This document shows, one piece after another, positions 1 to 9,761 of a DNA stretch of 64,000 bases (position 1 is its first letter; each line of letters opens with the position of its first letter). Below the pieces are notes generated by a model that was not told where the DNA came from, made no database searches, and worked only from the letters and a program-made list of their open reading frames with translations. The translations under genes and the position numbers were made by a program. The stretch covers positions 1,185,501 through 1,249,500 of the forward strand of contig CAJFCJ010000001.1 of the NCBI GenBank assembly GCA_904063045.1. The letters are read 5' to 3'. Origin of the DNA: Dimorphilus gyrociliatus (lineage: Eukaryota > Annelida > Polychaeta > Dinophilidae).

Positions 1-29
1 ATCGATTAAACTTGAAACAACATAAACAT

Positions 30-998
30 TTATAAATCATCATAACTCCCCGTTATATACCCTATGATTAATTCACATAGTTCATGTCCTATAAATTTTT
101 CTAATGTCTGTTCTATTACGTCTGGACGAAAATCACTACCGATTAATATTTCGTTAAGGAACGGATAATTAATTTCTTTGTGCAGTAGCTTGAAATCAGA
201 AATTTTTCCTTTAACGACTTTTATCGTTAGATGATGGAGTCCAAGTGATGTGTTAAAGTCTTTAACAATAGTAAAAGCGGGAGAAAAACCATAAATCCAA
301 TTCCAACTTTTTATTTTCTCTCTTTCGTATTTTACACCTTCAACTTCGTTTGGATCGATTATTTCTACTTTAGACTGAGGAGAGACTTTTCTTGATATAC
401 AATCTATGATTGACTCCATGTTCAAACTAGGTGCCATTGAACATGTTAAGTTAGTTACTTGACTACGAATACTTTTGGTAGATTTCGACTCTATATTTAT
501 TTTATTTTTAAGAGCCATGCTCATATTAAGTAAATCTGCGTTAACCAGTAAAGTTAGGTGATGATAAGCGTGCTCTCTGTCTAATTTAGAGGCCGTGCCA
601 GAAACCTTGTATCCAAACATTTCAATGTCATCTCTATCAGTTGGATAAATATCTAAATCGGGCCACATATCTTGAACTGCGGAGCAAATAAGTTTTAAGT
701 TCTTTGGTCGATCATACTCTTTCCTAGATGTATAAAAGGTACAATTGAGGTTTCCCAAGTCATGATATACAGCACCACCTCCACTTTTCCGTCGGGCAAT
801 TGGAATTTTATTTCTTTCTAAATAACTTATATCGCATTCTAGCCATGGGTTTTGATGACGACCAATGACAACACAGGGATGATTTTGCCAGAGTAAAAGA
901 GAATTGCCTAATTTCCCATTCATTAAGTCTTCATATGCAAGATTTGTATAAATATCTTGACTAAGCGAAAATATTACTCTCGATTTTCTTAGCGACAT
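30..998 (-). CDS. LIPT1: Lipoyltransferase 1, mitochondrial
   Basis: Single-exon gene for 322 residues. It belongs to the lipoate-protein ligase A/lipoyltransferase family, which moves lipoyl groups onto mitochondrial 2-oxoacid dehydrogenase E2 and glycine-cleavage H proteins. The family signature RRKSGGGAVYHDLGNLN lies near residues 69-85, after the GRHQNPWLE motif near residues 47-55. A lysine in the family position for lipoyl-AMP binding (GYKVSGTASKL) follows near residue 130. Length is slightly below the vertebrate protein (about 370), mainly from a short N-terminus. A mitochondrial presequence is not obvious but MSLRKSRVIFSLS is basic and hydroxylated. The start is the first in-frame ATG and sits 109 bp from the divergent UBA2 start, so the two probably share a promoter. 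No introns, unlike most neighbours. Confidence 0.93.
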   Translation of the reverse strand: MSLRKSRVIFSLSQDIYTNLAYEDLMNGKLGNSLLLWQNHPCVVIGRHQNPWLECDISYLERNKIPIARRKSGGGAVYHDLGNLNCTFYTSRKEYDRPKNLKLICSAVQDMWPDLDIYPTDRDDIEMFGYKVSGTASKLDREHAYHHLTLLVNADLLNMSMALKNKINIESKSTKSIRSQVTNLTCSMAPSLNMESIIDCISRKVSPQSKVEIIDPNEVEGVKYEREKIKSWNWIYGFSPAFTIVKDFNTSLGLHHLTIKVVKGKISDFKLLHKEINYPFLNEILIGSDFRPDVIEQTLEKFIGHELCELIIGYITGSYDDL

Positions 999-1107
999 TC
1001 CTCATATAATGTTTGAGCTCAATATAAAAAGAAGAAGAGCCAAAACCATGCAGTAAGTTGATACAGAGTACCAGTTTTTACTTCCATTTAGCACCGGTAC
1101 TGAGATA
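999..1107. promoter_or_regulatory. Compact divergent promoter of LIPT1 and UBA2
   Basis: Only 109 bp separate the two start codons on opposite strands, so this stretch must hold both 5' UTRs and core promoters unless a transcript starts inside the partner gene. The UBA2 start context GATAATGGCGGT resembles a YY1/TISU element (ATGGCGG core). No TATA box is evident. Inference from spacing and strand. Confidence 0.55.
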
Positions 1108-3747
1108 ATGGCGGTAAACTGTGCTAATTTGCTTCCTATAGAATTATGCGAAAAAGTGAAAAACTCCAAGGTTTTCATGGTCGGTGCCGGAGGTATTGGA
1201 TGTGAACTATTAAAAAACTTAGTTTTAGTTGGATTTCCTTACATTGAAATCGTAAGTAAACTGAAAAAACTCTAAAATATTTTTTAACTATACCATTATC
1301 GATGAGTTCGTTATTTTCGTCTTCAACGAATGCAGATTGATCTGGACACAATTGATGTTAGTAACTTAAACAGACAGTTTCTCTTCAGAAAAGAACACGT
1401 TGGAAAGTCTAAAGCTGAAGTGATTATCATGTTAAACCTATAAGACTCTCCAAATCTCTACTAATTATTTGTTCTTCAGGTTGCAAAAGAATCGGCCTTA
1501 AAGTTTAATCCTAATACCAAAATCATAGCATACCAGGATAATATTAAAAGGTAGGTGAATGCTTGAGTATGTCTTGTTTATCTTTATTAATAAATAATTT
1601 ATTTTCAGTGATAAATATGATGTTGATTTTTTCAAGAAGTTTAATGTCGTCCTTAATGCTTTGGATAATAGAAGTATTGTATTATATATTCCAATGATGC
1701 AAGTTCTAATTCTGTCATTTTTAACGCTAAATTAGGTGCAAGAGTACACGTGAATAGAATGTGTCTTGCTGCTGACATACCCCTGATTGAAAGTGGTACT
1801 GCTGGTTATTTGGGTCAAACAACTCTTATTAAAAAGGTAATTTTCCATTCTCCCATGAAAGTCCTTAACTTGTTTTCAAACAGAACTTATCAGAATGCTA
1901 CGAGTGTACTCCTGTTAGTGGACAAAAGTCATATCCCGGCTGCACAATTCGTAATACACCTTCAGAATTAATTCACTGTATAGTTTGGTCGAAACACTTA
2001 TTTAAGTAAGATATGCCATAAAAGTTCAGGATATTTTCATTTAGCTTTTCAATTTTTAGTCAGCTTTTCGGTGAGGCAGATGCTGACGAGGAAGTTTCTC
2101 CAGACACAGAGGACCCTGAAGCTGCAGGTGATGCTGGAGAAGCTGTCCAAAAAAATTTGGACTTTGAACGTGTAAGCACAAGGAAATGGGCAAAAGAGAA
2201 TGATTATAATAATTTAAAAGTTTTTACTAAAGTGAGTAATTTGCGTCTCTATTCAGGAAATGTTCGAATAATTTTAATTTGAAAACTCTTACAAGCTCTT
2301 TCATGACGATATAAAGTATCTATTATCTATGACAAATTTATGGACGGAACGAACTCCTCCTAAACCATTAGTGATAAGCGAATTATCAGATACTCAGGGT
2401 TCGGCTCAATACCATTTTAATATAAGTAATTAATTTAGTACGCTTATAGACAATCAGTCAAACGTTATACCTGATCAGCGAATATGGTCTATAAAGGAAT
2501 GTTTTGATAAATTTTCCAATTGCTTGAAAGAATTGAAAGAACGTATTAAAGACGATGAAAACCTAATCTGGGATAAAGTATGATTTTTGTTGATGTTTGA
2601 TATTGTTTTGAAAAGTAATTGTCATCAAATTTTCAGGATGATGATATTGCAATGGATTTTGTAACTTCGGCTGCTTGTATTCGCGCTCATATATTTGGTA
2701 TTCAACGAAAAAGTAGATTTGACATAAAATGTTTGTATTGTTTTTCCAAAAGAGTCATTAAATAAGTTAAGTACATAAAAATCTATTTAAAGCTATGGCT
2801 GGAAATATTATTCCTGCAATTGCTTCAACAAATGCTATAATAGCAGGCTTGGTTGTTTTGCAAGCCCTAAAGGTAGTTCAGGGAAGAGCTAAGGATTGTA
2901 GACATGTAAGTAAGGTAACTTGAATAAAAGCAACAACGTTGCAATCAATGTTTTAAAAAAGATCTACATGAATCTGATGCCAAATCCAAGAAATAAGTTA
3001 CCAGTCTCGGGCTATTTATGCGAACCAAATCCAAAGTGTTATGTTTGTTCGAAGTCTTCGATTGCAGTCCGTCTTGCTCCAGAAAACATCACACTCAGAT
3101 TTTTTCAAGATAAAGTTTGTATGTGATTACTTGTTCTCATCTTATAGAAAAATTCATTTTATAGATATTAAAAAGTAGTCTTGGCATGGTTGCTCCGGAT
3201 GTTGAATTAGATGATGGAAAAGGTATTTTTGTTTGTATTGGTACAAAATAAAAATAATTAAAGTATATCTAATGAAATTGAATATCACTTTAAGGTACTA
3301 TTGTAATATCCAGTGAGGAAGGAGAAACAACTGAAAATATGGACAAAACATTGTCAGAGTTCAGTATCAAAAATGGAAGCCAATTAAAATGTGATGATTT
3401 TCTCCAAAGATATGAAGTTACAATTGTCATAGCAGAAGCGTTAGTTTTTTCTATAAAAATATATTTTATCACACTAAATTGAAATATTTTTCAGTTCAAA
3501 AGAGGATCTACCAGAGGATCAAGAGTTCGAAGTAGTTGGAGACATTGAACAACTTAAATCAAAGAAAGACGACGTTCAGAACGAAAACGGGAAAAATGGA
3601 AAGAATGAAAAAGACGACACTGACTTCCTTGAGGTGATATCTGATGAGGAGATGGAGGTATCTGAACCAAAAAAGAGAAAGGCTGAAGACGATAACGAAG
3701 TGCCTAGCGGAAAGAGATTGAAAACAGACGCAATTGAAATTGAATAA
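1108..3747 (+). CDS. UBA2: SUMO-activating enzyme subunit 2 (UBA2/SAE2)
   Basis: Catalytic half of the SAE1-UBA2 SUMO E1. Reconstructed as 15 exons: 1108-1251, 1336-1419, 1480-1550, 1609-1673, 1736-1836, 1884-2005, 2060-2231, 2296-2398, 2450-2577, 2637-2730, 2793-2905, 2962-3114, 3165-3222, 3295-3439, 3495-3747 (601 aa; human about 640). ATP-binding GAGGIGCE lies near the start, then the [16 protein letters not shown] adenylation segment. The SUMO-thioester cysteine is C175 in PGCTIRNTP. Zinc ligands are CYEC (160-163) and CYVC. The ubiquitin-fold region precedes an acidic tail with a SUMO-interacting-like [12 protein letters not shown] and a basic KKRK nuclear signal. The exon 2 donor GTGATT is weak. 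Introns are 47-140 nt. The 3' end converges on the coiled-coil gene 154 bp away. Confidence 0.95.
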
Positions 3748-3901
3748 GAACTTTATTTAAACATTTTTGCAGATCAACCATTAGGATGTAAACCTCATTC
3801 ATTAATACAATCAAGTCATTTGAATGCGTTGCTAGAATTTCAAAATTGAAAAAACGTAGCTTCGAAATCTTAGAATATTCGTCACCATCTTTGAGATATA
3901 G

Positions 3902-4339
3902 CTAAAAACCTACAATTGATTCTACCTTTCTCTTGGCTTGATCCGCATAATCGAAATTATGAAATCCATATATTTGCTTCAAGTCCGATATATCTATTCC
4001 TTCTTTCTCTATCTTTTCAATATCTTGACGGATTTCATCACTCTCTTGAGTCAGCTTAAAATTTCTTGCTCTCATTGTAACTTTTACCTTATTAGTATCA
4101 TTCATTGTTGCTTTTAAGAACTTATCTTTTGCTCTCAATTCGCATAGCTCATCTTTGATTTTCGTCCATTCGAATTTGTTTAAATAATTGTGGATTCTCT
4201 CACGCTGTATTTGCTTTTTAAGTTTAAAAATTTCACTTCTCATTTGAGCCATTGATCTTTCATTCTTTATCTTCATTCGAAAAGCATTTTCTAAAGTTGT
4301 CTGCTGAGCGATTGTATCTTGGCGGTGAGAATTTTCCAT
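3902..4339 (-). CDS. Small coiled-coil protein of unknown function
   Basis: Open frame encoding 145 residues from the first ATG at 4339; the open frame extends to about 4402 without another ATG, so an upstream exon cannot be excluded. The protein is highly charged, rich in Lys, Glu, Arg and Gln, with heptad-like spacing over about residues 15-125 and no Pro there, so an extended coiled coil is expected. The C-terminus (DLKQIYGFHNFDYADQAKR) looks folded and ends VESIVGF. I do not recognise the family. It lies only 151 bp downstream of the FBXW8 stop on the same strand, with its 3' end facing UBA2, so it has very little promoter space of its own. Confidence 0.6.
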   Translation of the reverse strand: MENSHRQDTIAQQTTLENAFRMKIKNERSMAQMRSEIFKLKKQIQRERIHNYLNKFEWTKIKDELCELRAKDKFLKATMNDTNKVKVTMRARNFKLTQESDEIRQDIEKIEKEGIDISDLKQIYGFHNFDYADQAKRKVESIVGF

Positions 4340-4490
4340 ATTCAGATTATTGTCTTCAAGTGGCGGCCTTTCCAAAGTTATATTTGAATGTAATAAACGC
4401 AAGATTATTTTTTGAATAAAAGTTTTTTTGACTCATTTTAATAATTGAAATGTTTTAAATAAGTAAACTTTACAAAACAAAAAAAAAACA

Positions 4491-6176
4491 TCATGAGATG
4501 TTATCATATGGCAGTGCAAGTCTTATGTTATAGTTATAGCCTATTGGTTCGTCGTAGGAACTTTGACATATATCTAAAACATTATCAGCGTTTGATTCAA
4601 AATCCATTAACGATATTGAACCTCTATTCCTTAAGTGTTCAATCTCATCATCGCTTGTTACAGAGTTTCTTGGGATATCTGCGCAAACTAGATATCTGTC
4701 TGTAAATCTTACATGTCTGACTGGATGTCTTATAAAAAATTCCCATAATTTTTTATTTGTTCTCCTATCCCAAACAAAAAGATCTCCTCCTACTGAGGCC
4801 GACACTAGTTTGTAATCATCCATTTGTACACTTGTAATTTCACCAACGTGTCCCTGAAGAACGCTTGTAGGCCCTAAAGGACATCTATCGTCAAATATTC
4901 GTACGAGCTTATCAACACTTCCCGATGAAATATAATTAGTGTCGGCAGAGTGAAGGCAAGTAATTCGAGATGAATGTCCATAAAGTGAAGTAACCTCTTT
5001 CCAAGTTTCCATATCGTGAAGTATTAGCCTATAGGGCTGCCCAGAGAAAGAGATAAAAAGTGCTAATGCGAGGCGATTATCACGGCGAACTTCGAATTTC
5101 TCCGCATAAGATTCATGGGGAAGGTCTAAGACGGAAAACTTATCTTTTCCAGTTGCATCTTGCAAGTGAATTTCGTTTATCAGATTAAGAACGAAAAGGT
5201 TCGACTTATAGAAAAGAATATCTGATATTTTCTTTTCTAAAGTAAGATGCTGATCATTATCATGAAAGTTATGAAAATATATTTTATCCATTGATGTACA
5301 AGCGAGATAATCTTCGGAAAATTTAATTTTCTTCAAAGTAGAATTGGTATTAAATGACTTAAACGCCATTGTTCCATTAGCGTCATTTTTCCAAATATCG
5401 ACATTGCCTCTTAAAAATCCTGCAGCGGTATATTCTTCAGCTGTTTCAACGCACATTGGCACGTTGGACACTCGTCCATCATCGTCTAATAGTATAAGAG
5501 AATTTTCGGACGGTTGAAGAACAACTTCCTCTAAATTTGGTATGTTCCAAAGTTTAATAGAATTGTTTGAATAACCAGCGCAAACATATTTGGACGATGA
5601 ATTACAACACAATAATTTACCGCCTCTAGCGTGTTCAAGTCTCGTTAGATGTGCGGTTCTCATTCTCCAATTGTTACTTAACTGAGTTCTTCTTTCGAAA
5701 ACAGCTTGAACTTGTTTTTTCCAAGATAATTCACTAAAAATATTCTCATTTAATCCTTCATTTATGAACACTTTATGCCAAATTACATCATCTGATGCTA
5801 GTGAGTTCCATTCTCTGCTGACCATAGCACAATTGCATAAGTCTTTCATACTTAGGAATGAGAAGATACACAAAGCCACCTCTTTTGGAAGAGAAATATC
5901 AAATATCGGAATACCTCCTTCATTCAAATCTTCTATAAGAATGTCTACTAGGGCTTTTTTCTTCTTTTGTTCAGGATTATCTATTTCTAATTTACGTTTT
6001 TGTATATTTAACAATTTAGGAGCATCCAAGTCATTTCCCTGCAAAAGTTCATCTGCTATATTAAACGATTTGTAATTAGTCTGCTGTGGCTCATTTCTGG
6101 GTATTATGGTCGAGACCGATTGTAGTTCTTTCTTCCATTCTCTTCTGAAGGATTCGAGCTCGTCATGATGAGCCAT
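4491..6176 (-). CDS. FBXW8: F-box/WD repeat protein 8
   Basis: Intronless 561-aa gene. FBXW8 is the substrate receptor of the CUL7-RBX1-SKP1 ubiquitin ligase. Family-diagnostic features: an N-terminal FRREW block, a segment LVDILIEDLNEGG leading directly into the F-box (about residues 97-140, IPIFDISLPKEVALCIFSFL), then WD40 repeats from about residue 170 to 530 (KLWN, FVWDRR and related blades) and the conserved C-terminal CQSSYDEPIGYNYNIRLALPY. Length matches the vertebrate protein (about 598) minus part of the low-complexity N-terminus. Human FBXW8 has many introns, so the uninterrupted frame here implies intron loss or retroposition. A motif CTGCCATCTACAGG lies 95 bp upstream of the start. 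The small coiled-coil gene follows closely downstream. Confidence 0.88.
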   Translation of the reverse strand: MAHHDELESFRREWKKELQSVSTIIPRNEPQQTNYKSFNIADELLQGNDLDAPKLLNIQKRKLEIDNPEQKKKKALVDILIEDLNEGGIPIFDISLPKEVALCIFSFLSMKDLCNCAMVSREWNSLASDDVIWHKVFINEGLNENIFSELSWKKQVQAVFERRTQLSNNWRMRTAHLTRLEHARGGKLLCCNSSSKYVCAGYSNNSIKLWNIPNLEEVVLQPSENSLILLDDDGRVSNVPMCVETAEEYTAAGFLRGNVDIWKNDANGTMAFKSFNTNSTLKKIKFSEDYLACTSMDKIYFHNFHDNDQHLTLEKKISDILFYKSNLFVLNLINEIHLQDATGKDKFSVLDLPHESYAEKFEVRRDNRLALALFISFSGQPYRLILHDMETWKEVTSLYGHSSRITCLHSADTNYISSGSVDKLVRIFDDRCPLGPTSVLQGHVGEITSVQMDDYKLVSASVGGDLFVWDRRTNKKLWEFFIRHPVRHVRFTDRYLVCADIPRNSVTSDDEIEHLRNRGSISLMDFESNADNVLDICQSSYDEPIGYNYNIRLALPYDNIS

Positions 6177-6958
6177 TTTCCATATAGGTGCCTTGACGTT
6201 TTCAGAACGTCAGGCTTATTCTGTATTAGGTTGATAGTGCAGCGCGATGTTTCAAAAAAGAAGAAAACACTGCCATCTACAGGCTACGAAATGAAATTTT
6301 CACTTTCCAAACTTTGAAAATATTCAATATCTACACTTTTCATGATAAGAGAATAATATTTCTATAACAAACGCTATAGTCAACAAATATTGACAAAAGA
6401 TAATTATGGACATAAATTTTCGTATCATATATTCTCATGCATCATTTTGCTAATCTCAGGGACGATACGCTTGTGTGATACTCAAGTTTTATCATAGTTA
6501 GAATTCGTTCAAAAATAGATTTTAATCTAGAAGAGTGAAATTTTCGAATCAATTATGCAATTATACACCAGATGTTCCTTATTCTTTTCATATAGAAAGA
6601 AAAGATAAAAATAAGTAGAATACTAATTATTTTTTCTTATCTAGCTTCTCATGTCAACGGTATGACTAATGTAAAGTTTGCGCAGCACTCACTAAAATAC
6701 ACGTACACAGAATTTTATGATTATTGATGTATTGTAAATTAGTATGAATAATACGGATTGCATCAGTCCAACACAACAAAAACATTCAACTCAATCAGAA
6801 ATAATATCCTTCTCAACTTCTTTGTACACATTTTTTCATTCATTTTGAGTTATTTTCCGTTCATGCTGAACTTCATAAAAACAGAGTTTAAAACAAATTT
6901 CTTATTTAAGTATTTGTCAAATTCAATATGTAAAAGGAAAAAGAAAAATTCGAAATTT
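6177..6958. other. Intergenic: FBXW8 promoter and 3' region of the cysteine-rich gene
   Basis: 782 bp, AT-rich, no convincing coding frame. The right part lies downstream of the cysteine-rich gene stop (6959) and presumably contains its 3' UTR. The left part is the 5' flank of FBXW8 and includes ACTGCCATCTACAGG at 6270-6284, a CTCF-like element. Short open frames around 6758-7038 are chance or overlap the last exon of the neighbouring gene. Confidence 0.5.
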
Positions 6959-8368
6959 CTAAACTCTGAAAGCAATGACAGCGACTGAGAGTAAGGAGAT
7001 GGCAATCGACGAGAAATTTGTGGTTGTTGTTGTTGCACCGGCTGTTGTTGTCGCTGGGGTTTGTGTGGTTGTTGCTTCGGATTTTTCTATTAAATTAATA
7101 ACAAATTTTATTGTTCTAGTTGAGAATGTTTTAGTATAATCTTACTGTTTAGACAGACTCTGTTGGTTTGTCCTGGATAGCAATCGACGCATAGTAGATT
7201 AGCGCTGCAAAATCTTCCAGTAGCGGTATAGGCTTCATCACATTTATCATACATAGCAGTATCGATTTTCGCTATTGAAAATAAAAGTAACTGTTGAAAA
7301 AAGTATATATTTCTCTGTAAACTTTTACGTACCATCCTTATGAAGGCATTCTGTGACGCTAACTCCTTGTTTATTGAAAGTTTGCTCTGTGAAGTCTGTT
7401 TTACAGTCACACTTTTTCGGATTTCCTTCGCATACTAAATTTGTTCCACAAGTTTTTTCAGGAGTACCGGCACATTCATCTCCCTTTGATCCTGCAGTAC
7501 ATGCACCATTCTTCAGGAAAAGTGCCGCTGGACACGCACATTTGTTAGCTGTACATTCTAATAGCTTCAAATCATTACAGTTGTTTTCATTAGGAGCAGA
7601 GCAGTCACCATCGTGTTCAAGTTTTGGAACACATACATCTGCGTTTCGGTAAAATCCAGGAGCACAAACACATTTTGCAGGAGTTCCAGAACAAATACTA
7701 TTGTCTGTGATATTCAACTTTTAATCTTTTTGACGTATAGTTTTCATAATCCACTTACCGAATTGACATTGTAGAGTGTCTACACATGGCTGGTCATAAG
7801 CTATAGAGTCTGCCTTACATACTCTATTCTCTTCAGTAAAACCACTTTTACATTTGCATTTGTTTTGATTGTCACACTCCAAATGTTTCTTGACATCACA
7901 GATTTTTTTATCGGCAGCAAGGCAAGATCCATCGAAGTCAGACTCTATTAATAAGAAATAAGATAGGATTATTAATAATGAAAGTCTATAATGTGTATAT
8001 TATTTAAATTTAAGGACCTTGCCAACATTCCTTTTCATTACCCGTAGGACCATTGTTATAGCCTGTTTTACATCTACATTTTCCGTATACACAAGAGGAT
8101 GTTACGTCACCCCTAAATAAAATGATTTAGTAAAAAATTAATTTACTTTATTAAGAAAATGTATAAAGTGTAAAAGATATAATATTTACTTATAGCATTC
8201 ACTATTCTCAGCCTTACAGCTATTATCGCCAGCACATTTTTCTCCTAAATCAATTGCATAAGTGCAAGCGATAAGTAGAAAAACAGCTAAAATCTATTGA
8301 AAAAGAAAAGAGAAAATTGAAAAAGTAAAGAAAAAGTATAAGAGAAAGAAAGTTACCGAGTACTTCAT
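6959..8368 (-). CDS. Secreted cysteine-rich (EB/EGF-like) protein with probable GPI anchor
   Basis: Seven exons: 8357-8368, 8190-8293, 8018-8112, 7759-7944, 7333-7704, 7146-7271, 6959-7086; 340 residues. The first exon carries only four codons (MKYS); with exon 2 it gives a signal peptide MKYSILAVFLLIACTYA. The body has more than thirty cysteines in repeated C-x(4-6)-C-x-C patterns such as ANKCACPAALFL and TPAKCVCAPGF, typical of EB-module/EGF-like invertebrate surface proteins. A Thr-rich stalk (TTTQTPATTTAGATTTTT) follows, then a hydrophobic C-terminal tail FSSIAISLLSVAVIAFRV with no basic residues beyond one Arg, which fits a GPI-attachment signal better than a transmembrane anchor. No vertebrate orthologue recognised. 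Function unknown; extracellular matrix, cuticle or immune-type surface roles are possible. Confidence 0.78.
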
Positions 8369-9761
8369 AACTTTTATAAATATTCTAATATCTAAAGTTC
8401 TAGTTAAAAGTTTCTTGTTAACTGCTCGGTAGAACTGCCATTAATAATTTAACTTGGATATTTATATACTTTTCAGTGAGTTCTTATCAAGGCGTGTTCA
8501 ATATTTACCAACGCTCCTTCTTTAATGACAAGCAAACATATATTATCAGTGTTTCTAGATATCTCTAGGCTGACAAAAGACGTTTCGTCATGGAAACCGT
8601 CAACTAATTATAATATTTATTCTATCAGGCTTTGTATTGTATTTATAATAAATATTATCAAGTATCTCGATGTGGTTCCTAACAAATAAACTATCAATGC
8701 GAAGTATTTACATCAAAAGATATGGTAATGTATTTTCTTCCCCGTTTCGTGAAAAAATCTCTCAAACAGTTAGTCAATTCTATATGACTATATTCTTTCA
8801 ATTTTCAGTAATAGGACAAGTCATTCATTCCTAAAAAGATAACTTTTTTTACAACAGAATTTTTACTTCCTAAAATAGTTCGAGTATTTTGCAACTTCCT
8901 ATTCAAGATACGTTTTCGAAAAGATAAAATGCAATAAATTCGATTAGCAAATTATTTTCATTTTATATCTATTAGGAGAATTCGAGTTTTATATTGCGAT
9001 TTTCGATTGTTGCATAGTATAGTCTATACGTATTTAATATGGAGAGAATGTGTACTGTATATATCGAAATTGTTATTTTATTAGGGCTTTAAGCGATTTA
9101 TTGACAAATTGAAATCGTTCAGTTTTGTTTCCTTTATAGCTTGTAATCTACAGTATATGATTTAAAATGATTGTTATACGATCAGAATAAATAAGAGTAA
9201 ATACGGAATATGACGTATAGGATATTTGGTCTTTTTTCATATTCCTTTTTTAGCAATAGAAAAAATTCAAAATTTCAGTTCGTGACTATTTCTCTGATTT
9301 AGCATCAAGCATATCAAGCTTGGTCACGAATTAAGATAAGAAAATTCGAAAAGTCGATACACAAACGTTCCAAAATCTGACAACGTATGGTCTATAATTT
9401 CAACTGATCTAGTTAAATCTAAATATGTATATACTGTATATGTATAGAAAGTATGCGAGAGTCTAGCACTTTCTGTTCGTTTTCACGATTTCTTATCATC
9501 TCTTAGCAAAAATAATAGTTGAAAAGAATATATCGGTTGAGCAGTTTTGATTTACAACGGTTTCTTTTATATAAATTTATCTACGTAGGGTTCATTTTAC
9601 CAGATGATTATATTCTCTAGATTTGAATAAATATATTATCTCTAAAATGATAACATTATTTTTCGTATAGTCAATTTTATAAGTTAGTAATTTAAAGAAA
9701 ATATAAGACAATATATAGCTTTATTTTCGTTTTTTTCCTCTTCTTTTGTTCTTTTATTATT
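8369..9761. other. Intergenic: 5' flank of cysteine-rich gene and 3' flank of WDR7
   Basis: 1.39 kb, one of the longer gaps, very AT-rich with short poly-T and TATATA runs. It should contain the promoter of the cysteine-rich gene near 8369-8700 and the WDR7 3' UTR near 9700. No open frame above background, no tRNA-like or hairpin-rich structure was seen. Confidence 0.45.

Noticed and set aside
2296-2450. Possible frameshift in UBA2 after SDTQ
   Set aside because: A 51-nt intron (2399-2449) with GT...AG restores the frame to DNQSNVIPD, so no frameshift is needed.
7353-7652. Plus-strand open frame of 99 codons with many Cys/Ser
   Set aside because: It is the antisense shadow of the cysteine-rich gene's largest exon, whose splice phases, signal peptide and cysteine spacing are coherent.
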